Shown here: piece by piece, positions 5,764 to 10,728 of the stretch | Numbering within the stretch: position 1 is the first letter of the stretch | How the letters are laid out: the number at the start of each line of letters is the position of its first letter | Assembly: GCA_023133315.1 (NCBI GenBank) | Contig: JAGLWR010000029.1 | Location: 1 to 10,728, forward strand | Origin: Methanomicrobia archaeon | GTDB lineage: Archaea > Methanobacteriota_B > Thermococci > Methanofastidiosales > B48-G16 | Length of the DNA: 10,728 bases | Direction: 5' to 3' | Notes under the pieces: generated by a model | Told to the model about the DNA's origin: nothing | Database searches by the model: none | What the model saw: the letters and a program-made list of their open reading frames with translations, nothing else | Translations under genes and position numbers: made by a program

Positions 5764-7200
5764 ATGGATGTAAAATATGATGTTATAATTATTGGAGCAG
5801 GTATAGGAGGTCTCAGTGCGGGGATTTATCTGCAGTGTAAGAATCCAGAGTTGAAAACAATAATCCTTGAGCAGCATTCGATTCCCGGGGGATACGTTTC
5901 AGGTTTCAAGCGAAAGGGATTCTATTTCGATGCAGGAGCTGAAGGCATTATGGGTATGGAAGAATCTGGGAGTATTCGTAAATCATTGATGGATCTTGGA
6001 TTTGATCATGAGTTTATTCGAATAGATCCCCTAGACGTATATTATCACGATGACAAAATATTTGCATTGTACAACAGTTATGAAAAATTGATTGAAGAAG
6101 TTGAGAAAAACTATCCTGATCAAAAAGAAGGATTTCAGAGTTTTCTGGAAGCTTGCAAAACAATTGTTAAGAAGACTAAAGAAGGTAAGAAATTACCAGA
6201 GTATACCGAAATGAGCATGATCAAGTTTCTTGATAAATACGGATTAAATGATAGTATCAAGGACTGTTTCAATCTTTTCTGCTTCTGGTATGGAGCGACG
6301 CCCGATGAACTCAGTGCATATTATTTAGCTCATATAATTGACGGCGTTGTTCAGGGAGGAGTTTTTTATCCCAAAGAGGGAATGCAAGCATTTTCAGATA
6401 AAATGGCAGATTTCTATGCAGCTCACGGTGGAACAATTTCCTATAACACAAAAGTGCAAAAAATCATAGTAGAAGAAGGCAAGGTTAAAGGAGTTATATT
6501 GGACAATGGTACAATCTTAAATGCAAATTGGGTCATCTCGAATGCTGATCTCAAACGAACGGTGTTTGATTGTGTAGGAAAAGAACATTTCAGTAAAGAT
6601 TATTGGGAAGCAATCCAGCGTTTAAAACAATCTACAACCGGAATAATATTGTTTTTAGGCGTGGATATGGATCTATCGAAATATCCCTCACACTTTCAAA
6701 TAGGTCAAGGGTTAGATGTCGTTGAACGGGTACGTAACAATGAGTTTCAATTGAATAAACTAGCAGTCAGAATACCAGCAAACATTGATCCGTCTCTAAA
6801 AAACAAAGAAGGATATTCAATTGTGGCATTCATTTTTGCCCCGTATAATTGGAAAAATTATTGGCAGGCAGGTCCTAACAAGGAGCGAACATCTGAATAC
6901 AAACAATATAAAGAAGAGATTGCAAACAAAATGATTGCTCTCATTGAAACGGTAATTCCGGGATTAAGTAAACACGTCGTTGTGAAGGAATTGGGCACTC
7001 CACTAACTTTTGAGAGATACACTCTCACAACAGAAGGTGCCTGGTTCGGCCCATTCACTTTTCAAAAGCTTCCCAATTTTAAAACACCAATTGGGAATTT
7101 GTTTTTAGCAGGGTCAAATGTTAGCGGTAGCGGCGTACCTCCGGCCATTCGTTCAGGATTGAATACGGCAAAATATGTTTTAGAAAAAATGGATAGATGA
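5764..7200 (+). CDS. phytoene-desaturase / retinol-saturase-like FAD-dependent oxidoreductase
   Basis: A 478-residue flavoprotein with the N-terminal dinucleotide motif G-A-G-I-G-G-L-S-A-G (11-20) and Glu36 ending the second strand. The CrtI-family G-G-Y-V-S-G-F-K-R-K-G-F-Y-F-D-A-G segment follows at about 44-60. The C-terminal FAD signature N-L-F-L-A-G-S, then G-S-G-V-P-P-A-I-R-S-G, is at about 445-466. Length is normal for CrtI, CrtISO and retinol-saturase relatives. These enzymes desaturate, saturate or isomerise polyenes and isoprenoids. In archaea without carotenoids, relatives may act on isoprenoid lipid chains, but the substrate here is unknown. No signal peptide or clear membrane anchor is seen. 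It stands alone on the plus strand, flanked by the toxin-antitoxin operon and a convergent operon that ends 9 bases away. Confidence 0.88.
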   Translation: MDVKYDVIIIGAGIGGLSAGIYLQCKNPELKTIILEQHSIPGGYVSGFKRKGFYFDAGAEGIMGMEESGSIRKSLMDLGFDHEFIRIDPLDVYYHDDKIFALYNSYEKLIEEVEKNYPDQKEGFQSFLEACKTIVKKTKEGKKLPEYTEMSMIKFLDKYGLNDSIKDCFNLFCFWYGATPDELSAYYLAHIIDGVVQGGVFYPKEGMQAFSDKMADFYAAHGGTISYNTKVQKIIVEEGKVKGVILDNGTILNANWVISNADLKRTVFDCVGKEHFSKDYWEAIQRLKQSTTGIILFLGVDMDLSKYPSHFQIGQGLDVVERVRNNEFQLNKLAVRIPANIDPSLKNKEGYSIVAFIFAPYNWKNYWQAGPNKERTSEYKQYKEEIANKMIALIETVIPGLSKHVVVKELGTPLTFERYTLTTEGAWFGPFTFQKLPNFKTPIGNLFLAGSNVSGSGVPPAIRSGLNTAKYVLEKMDR

Positions 7201-7209
7201 AATGAAATT

Positions 7210-7827
7210 TTATTTTTCCCACTTTTTTAGAAATTCCTTTGCTATTTTTCTCGTCTTTGGACTTCCACAATCTAATTGTGCCCTGACAAATTCTATTATT
7301 TTTTCTTTATCTTTTGATTCCTCAAAGTATTCACTGAATGATTGTATGGCTCCAGATTTTATAAGGTCTTTATGCTTTTGATTAGTCTTATCTATATTCA
7401 ATAACTCGTTTGTTATTTTAGTTTGAAGTTTTGGTATTGCTTTAGCAATTTTTCCGGAATTAGCTGTAATGTGTCCAGCAACAATTACACTACCATTGAG
7501 TAAATTGTAATACTTGTCGAATATTTCCTCAAACTTGTTTTCAGTATCAATCTTTGTAAGTTTTGCTATGAGGCGGACGGCAATCAATTTTCTGTAGGAG
7601 TTATCGCTGTCAATCAACTCTGCAAAGAAATCCCATTTTGGATACAAAAGTTCTGGATGTTCCTCGCTTATGAGTAATAAGACCTTAAAACTGTTATACC
7701 TTATTGTATCCTTTTTGGATAAGAGTCCTTCCGATAATTCAGAAAGTACTTTTCCATCCCTTAATGCCTTCTTAGCTACACTTTCAATATTAACGTCTTT
7801 TTTATCCAAATCAGGTAATACGCTCAT
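7210..7827 (-). CDS. HEAT/armadillo-like helical repeat protein
   Basis: A 205-residue, all-helical, soluble protein. Paired helices recur, for example T-I-R-Y-N-S-F-K-V-L-L-L-I-S-E-E-H-P, S-Y-R-K-L-I-A-V-R-L-I-A-K-L, and the final S-P-K-T-R-K-I-A-K-E-F-L-K-K-W, the kind of spacing seen in HEAT repeats. Such proteins are usually scaffolds for protein or nucleic acid binding; no catalytic residues are apparent. The ATG at 7827 is chosen because GAGGTC precedes it by about 6 bases. A longer open frame continues upstream but overlaps the membrane protein gene in another frame and has a non-protein-like composition. It is the second gene of a two-gene operon, 29 bases after the membrane protein. 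The function is unrecognised. Confidence 0.75.
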   Translation of the reverse strand: MSVLPDLDKKDVNIESVAKKALRDGKVLSELSEGLLSKKDTIRYNSFKVLLLISEEHPELLYPKWDFFAELIDSDNSYRKLIAVRLIAKLTKIDTENKFEEIFDKYYNLLNGSVIVAGHITANSGKIAKAIPKLQTKITNELLNIDKTNQKHKDLIKSGAIQSFSEYFEESKDKEKIIEFVRAQLDCGSPKTRKIAKEFLKKWEK

Positions 7828-7856
7828 GGATTGACCTCTTCTTTTTTTAGAGCAAA

Positions 7857-8108
7857 CTACTTTTTCTTCATTTTCCACCACAGCAGCATCGGCATGCTGG
7901 CGACAACACTCCAGAGGATAACATCGCCGATGAAGTTTGCGACATCGTAGTTCGTTACCGGTTTGAGGACAACAGGTACGTATCTCCACGCCCAGGGGTA
8001 CCCGTACCATGAGGCACCTATCAAGCCAGAGGGCGTAGTATTTATGAAACCTGTTATCAGCGTTATCACCGCACCGAATATTACTGCGAGGATCAATATC
8101 TTTTTCAT
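7857..8108 (-). CDS. small two-helix membrane protein
   Basis: An 83-residue protein. A hydrophobic helix spans about 3-22 (I-L-I-L-A-V-I-F-G-A-V-I-T-L). An outside loop follows with G-A-S-W-Y-G-Y-P-W-A-W and P-V-V-L-K-P. A second helix spans about 59-78 (F-I-G-D-V-I-L-W-S-V-V-A), ending in K-M-K-K-K. The positive residues at both ends place the termini in the cytoplasm. The Y-G-Y-P-x-x-W loop recalls small uncharacterised archaeal membrane proteins, but I cannot name a function. The start is firm: GAGGTGA lies 4 bases before the ATG, one of the strongest ribosome sites in the window. The HEAT-like gene follows after 29 bases and may act at the membrane with it. Confidence 0.8.
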   Translation of the reverse strand: MKKILILAVIFGAVITLITGFINTTPSGLIGASWYGYPWAWRYVPVVLKPVTNYDVANFIGDVILWSVVASMPMLLWWKMKKK

Positions 8109-8112
8109 ACAA

Positions 8113-8168
8113 TCACCTCAACAATGCTTTTCTATTCTTTATATCTTCTCGAAGATATTTAAATTTTT
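8113..8168 (-). promoter_or_regulatory. promoter, inverted repeat and strong ribosome site of the membrane protein operon
   Basis: Reading the minus strand: ATTTAAATAT (about 8166-8155) is a TATA-box candidate. ATATCTTC/GAAGATAT (8141-8148 and 8151-8158, 2-base spacer) is a near-perfect inverted repeat just downstream, covering the expected transcription start. GAGGTGA (8119-8113) is the ribosome site. The repeat could be an operator. Confidence 0.5.
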
Positions 8169-8204
8169 TCTAAATCCTTCCTTTTTGTAAACATAAATTT
8201 TAAC

Positions 8205-9317
8205 TCAATCAAACATGGTGACAGCTTGCTTCATCTTTAAAATTACATCCACTTCGAAGGGACAGCGTTCCGTACAGGAGCCGCATTCGATGCAATCTGA
8301 TGCTTTCGCAGGAAGTGTATTATACTCAGCTTGGATAGTCTTAGTAACGCCTCGTTGTGCAGTGTCAAGCAATCGAATGGTCTGCCCTATGTCAATATTG
8401 GAAGGACAGGGGAGACAGTGATTGCAGTAGACGCATTCTCCTGTAATATATTCTTTGAAATCTGTAATTAAAGCCGAAAAGTCCTTTTCTTCATCTGTTG
8501 CATTCAAGTAGGTAAGGGTAGCATCCAGCTCTTCAACGTTCTTCACTCCTGGAACGACAGTAGAAACACCTACCTGTGAAAGAACGTAGCTAATACATTG
8601 GACTGGTGTTATAGAAGGAGAGATCTTTTTCTTGAGGCTTATCCCTGCAGTTTGGTACTTTGCGATAGTCACTGTTTTATTTCGCTGCAAGAGTTTTCCT
8701 CCGGCAAAAGGTTTCATCGCAACTAGCCCGACTCCTTCTTTCGCACAGGCGGCTAACATCTCGTTTCTTCCCAGCATGGCGTTATTCGCCATGTTAATCT
8801 GAATCATAATCACATCTATTTTACCGCTCTTTGCAGCCTTCGTAGCCACCGAAACATCATGCGTGCTGATGCCTACAAAACGAGCTTTTCCCTCTTCTTT
8901 TAAGCGAACTGCCAGGTCCAACACTCCTTTAGCTATTACCTCGTTGTATTCTTTCTCTTTTTTAACGAAGTGTAAATTGGCAACATCAATATAATCTATA
9001 TCCAATCGAGACAGCGTCTCCAAGAATATCTCTTCACATTCTTTCGGTTTACGCGTTTTACGATATCTTCCATTTTTCTCTGCAGATCCTATATGATGTG
9101 TGAGTATTACTTTATCCCTAAGACCTTTAAAAGCAGCACCAAAATTATCGAGATACTCCGGGAAGTTAAAAACCAAGTCAAAGTAATTAACGCCGCTTTC
9201 AACGGCTTTACGAACAACTGAAACAACTGTTTCTCGCGGCTGCCTGTTCAAGTACTCAGTTCCCAGTCCGATTTCACTCACATCTAAGCCGGTTTTTCCT
9301 AAGTTGCGATACTTCAT
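8205..9317 (-). CDS. aldo/keto reductase fused to a two-[4Fe-4S] ferredoxin domain
   Basis: A 370-residue protein. Residues 1-285 are an aldo/keto reductase barrel: opening M-K-Y-R-N-L-G-K-T-G, I-G-L-G, N-Y-F-D (Asp47), L-H (His116), F-V-G-I-S-T-H-D, and S-T-V-V-P-G-V at the cofactor end. The C-terminus has two cluster motifs: C295/C298/C301 then C304-P, and C342/C345/C348 then C352-P. Such proteins are common in anaerobes and are thought to link NAD(P)H or substrate chemistry to ferredoxin-type electron carriers. In the usual Asp-Tyr-Lys-His tetrad, the Tyr and Lys positions read Phe52 and His75 by my alignment, so ordinary carbonyl reduction is doubtful. GAAGGT precedes the ATG at 9317. It is divergent from a broken FAD-enzyme gene. 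The substrate is unknown. Confidence 0.9.
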   Translation of the reverse strand: MKYRNLGKTGLDVSEIGLGTEYLNRQPRETVVSVVRKAVESGVNYFDLVFNFPEYLDNFGAAFKGLRDKVILTHHIGSAEKNGRYRKTRKPKECEEIFLETLSRLDIDYIDVANLHFVKKEKEYNEVIAKGVLDLAVRLKEEGKARFVGISTHDVSVATKAAKSGKIDVIMIQINMANNAMLGRNEMLAACAKEGVGLVAMKPFAGGKLLQRNKTVTIAKYQTAGISLKKKISPSITPVQCISYVLSQVGVSTVVPGVKNVEELDATLTYLNATDEEKDFSALITDFKEYITGECVYCNHCLPCPSNIDIGQTIRLLDTAQRGVTKTIQAEYNTLPAKASDCIECGSCTERCPFEVDVILKMKQAVTMFD

Positions 9318-9412
9318 TTTTATCTACCTTCTACTTATTAGTTGTATGAATAAAAAGCCGACGATAAAATTAAATATCTCTTTGATTACACAGAGTAAGG
9401 AAGCGATATCTT
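9318..9412. promoter_or_regulatory. shared divergent promoter region
   Basis: These 95 bases separate two gene starts. An AT-rich core at 9365-9380 (AAAATTAAATATCTC) could serve as the TATA box in both directions: on the minus strand with a leader of about 27 bases carrying GAAGGT, and on the plus strand with a leader of about 13 bases carrying AAGGA. Confidence 0.4.
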
Positions 9413-9721
9413 ATGGCAACAAAAAACAATCCAAAGAATTTAGAGAAATCAACAATCTATAAAAAAAAGAAATTATCCGAGAAAAAAAAGAAAGAAATTC
9501 TCAAAGGATTGTGTAATATACTTGGCTCAAAAAACGTTTCGAACAGAGAGATAGATAAAATATCTTATTCAAAGGATTATTGGCCCATAGCACTGAGATG
9601 GACGCTTGAGGGAAAAACTGCTGCTCTTCCAGATTATATAGTATGGCCGAAAAACACAAAACAGATATCTGATGTGATAAAACTTACCAATGAAAAAGAG
9701 ATACCAGTAGGGCAATTATAA
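9413..9721 (+). pseudogene. N-terminal fragment of a glycolate-oxidase-type FAD-linked oxidase
   Basis: A 102-residue frame resembling the start of GlcD-type FAD oxidases (full length about 450-480). A lysine-rich head leads into L-S-E-K-K-K-K-E-I-L, then S-Y-S-K-D-Y-W-P, A-L-P-D-Y-I-V-W-P-K-N-T-K-Q-I-S and N-E-K-E-I-P-V. In intact proteins the next residues are a Gly-rich FAD pyrophosphate loop. Here the frame instead gives G-Q-L and stops. The FAD-binding loop and the catalytic half are gone, so the product would be inactive. The break at about 9710 coincides with the break of a minus-strand gene. The head has a long poly-Lys stretch, which is unusual but may be genuine. Confidence 0.75.
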
Positions 9722-9749
9722 GTATTCCTCCGATCTTGATATCTCGCAT
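9684..9749 (-). pseudogene. start of a membrane or exported protein, cut off at the rearrangement junction
   Basis: On the minus strand CGGAGGTA (9765-9758) is followed 8 bases later by an ATG at 9749, then M-R-D-I-K-I-G-G-I-L-I-I-A-L. This is a typical signal peptide or membrane-helix start with a strong ribosome site. The native sequence appears to end at about 9711. The remaining codons (L-V-S-L-F-H-W-stop) are antisense to the broken FAD-oxidase coding sequence. It follows the flavoprotein gene (9783) by 33 bases in the same direction and so was the next gene of that operon. Only about 13 native residues remain, and the identity of the protein cannot be told. Confidence 0.55.
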
Positions 9750-9782
9750 TTTTTCTCTACCTCCGTTGATGAGATTTATAGT

Positions 9783-10220
9783 CTATTTATTCGTTTCGAT
9801 TGTGTATTTCTTCCCATCTGTGTGATCAACGCGCATCACATCGAGATCGAATCGCAGAAGTGTATACGCTGGGTCTTCAGGAGAATTCCAATAATCATTG
9901 AAGAACGGTATCACCAATGACAGCATTTTCTTCGTTTCAAGATCTTCTATTATAGTTGCTCGTCCAGTTGCCCGTATGCAGCCAACACGTTCCTCACTTT
10001 TATATAGCACGGTGAACTCTATCTTGTTATTCTCTTGAATCTGTTTTATTTTGTTCCACATTGACGTTGTCGCTGCCCATAGAGTATTATTATGGGCAAT
10101 GAGGCACATGGGCCTTACCCTGGGATGATCAGCGTCAATCGTAGCAACATGAGCAAGGGGAAAGGAAGAGAGATGTTTCCATATCTCACCAAGTTCCATT
10201 TTTGCCGGGTATTCTTTCAT
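9783..10220 (-). CDS. pyridoxamine-phosphate-oxidase-like FMN-binding split-barrel protein
   Basis: A 145-residue protein of the flavin split-barrel superfamily. The opening helix reads I-W-K-H-L-S-S-F-P-L-A-H-V-A-T-I-D. P-R-V-R-P-M-C follows, then L-W-A-A-T-T-S-M-W-N-K-I-K-Q-I, I-E-F-T-V-L-Y and C-I-R-A-T-G-R-A-T-I at the barrel strands. Members bind FMN, F420 or heme. Small stand-alone archaeal ones like this are generally uncharacterised reductases, not true pyridoxine-phosphate oxidases. AGGAG lies 6 bases before the ATG at 10220. The gap to the preceding cysteine-rich gene is only 10 bases, so they share an mRNA. The ending G-K-K-Y-T-I-E is ordinary; no truncation is apparent. Confidence 0.85.
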   Translation of the reverse strand: MKEYPAKMELGEIWKHLSSFPLAHVATIDADHPRVRPMCLIAHNNTLWAATTSMWNKIKQIQENNKIEFTVLYKSEERVGCIRATGRATIIEDLETKKMLSLVIPFFNDYWNSPEDPAYTLLRFDLDVMRVDHTDGKKYTIETNK

Positions 10221-10230
10221 GTTTTTTCTC

Positions 10231-10728
10231 CTATTTGTTTTTTACCACACCTAAAGGAAGATGGATTGCAATTTTACACACGTCATCCCCTCTGAGTACC
10301 GATTCTAGCACTTCTACTTCCACTGACTGCCGTAGTATATACTCCCATATTCCTTTGTAAAATCCTGCTCCACAGTAGCAGTAAGTGAGGGAAATTTTTG
10401 TTCCAGATTTTATCGCTTCTCTGACTCTGGGGCAATGACAGTATAGTGCTCGTTTTTTTTCCGGATCTGTTTCTTTCATGTATTCGATAAGATAGCCGCT
10501 TTTAGGTATCTTTATAGCAATAATTGTGTTTCCTCTCTTAATTCCTGCTAAACCCCATCCCTGGTTTACTATATCTTCGATAAGCTCGTCATTTAATTTT
10601 AAGGAGTTCTTCAGAAATGATGTGAATTGTTTCTGTAGCATTCGATGGACTAAATCGATATCTTTAGTTTCTTCGTATGTTTTTCTTATTTCCTGCAAAT
10701 CAGATTTTGGGTACTGACAAGCACATCC
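10231..10728 (-). CDS. cysteine-rich protein with three CxC motifs (5' end outside the window)
   Basis: The frame is open to the window edge, so the N-terminus is missing; 165 codons are visible. They begin G-C-A-C-Q-Y-P, so a TTG at 10698 is internal and not a start. Further CxC pairs occur in L-Y-C-H-C-P (window residues 97/99) and T-Y-C-Y-C-G-A-G-F-Y-K (117/119), with one more Cys at 151 in G-D-D-V-C-K. The C-terminal block (CxCP, then Y-C-Y-C-G-A-G, then V-E-V-L-E-S-V-L-R-G) recalls cysteine-rich ends of V4R-like or ATC-hydrolase-like proteins, from memory only. The Cys pattern suggests metal or iron-sulfur binding. It is co-transcribed with the split-barrel flavoprotein 10 bases downstream, which suggests a redox pairing. 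The function is unknown. Confidence 0.75.
   Translation of the reverse strand, partial: GCACQYPKSDLQEIRKTYEETKDIDLVHRMLQKQFTSFLKNSLKLNDELIEDIVNQGWGLAGIKRGNTIIAIKIPKSGYLIEYMKETDPEKKRALYCHCPRVREAIKSGTKISLTYCYCGAGFYKGIWEYILRQSVEVEVLESVLRGDDVCKIAIHLPLGVVKNK

Noticed and set aside
7828..8112. N-terminal extension of the HEAT-like frame up to 8112
   Set aside because: It overlaps the membrane protein gene in another frame and has odd Cys/Arg-rich composition; the ATG at 7827 has a good ribosome site.

Overview
The window looks archaeal. Promoters have TATA-box form, several of them centred about 27 bases before a start codon (the leaderless spacing). Other genes carry GGAGG-type ribosome sites. 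The gene families also fit: TldD/TldE, UPF0175 paired with a PIN toxin, an aldo/keto reductase fused to two [4Fe-4S] motifs, and a Cas4 fragment. The DNA is AT-rich. I infer an anaerobic euryarchaeon, perhaps a methanogen or methane/alkane oxidiser relative. The lineage cannot be fixed from this sequence alone.

Layout. (1) 1-1636, plus strand: the 3' end of tldD and a complete tldE, a two-gene protease operon ending in a T-rich terminator. (2) 1776-3566: two divergent genes, about 360 bases apart, each encoding a zinc-finger or zinc-ribbon plus PD-(D/E)XK-type nuclease protein in opposite domain order. (3) 3598-5532: accessory DNA. A G-quadruplex-forming tract borders a truncated cas4. That fragment is translationally coupled to a UPF0175/PIN toxin-antitoxin pair. 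Next come a broken transposase interrupted by two perfect hairpins and a RelE/ribbon-helix-helix toxin-antitoxin pair. (4) 5764-7200, plus strand: an intact phytoene-desaturase/retinol-saturase-like FAD oxidoreductase. (5) 8108-7210, minus strand: a two-gene operon of a small two-helix membrane protein and a HEAT-like protein. (6) 8205-9721: an iron-sulfur aldo/keto reductase divergent from the broken start of a glycolate-oxidase-type FAD enzyme. (7) 9684-10728, minus strand: a cysteine-rich protein running off the window, a pyridoxamine-phosphate-oxidase-like flavoprotein, and the start of a membrane or exported protein that is cut off where it meets the broken FAD enzyme.

How it fits together. 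Regions 2 and 3 read as a decayed defence or mobile island: nucleases, two toxin-antitoxin modules, a dead cas4 and a dead transposase. It lies between ordinary metabolic genes. Region 6/7 holds a second rearrangement junction near 9710, where two genes facing each other are both truncated. The most interesting points are the divergent nuclease pair, the cas4 fragment ending exactly at a G-quadruplex tract, the double hairpin inside the transposase remnant, and the two-gene breakpoint near 9710.
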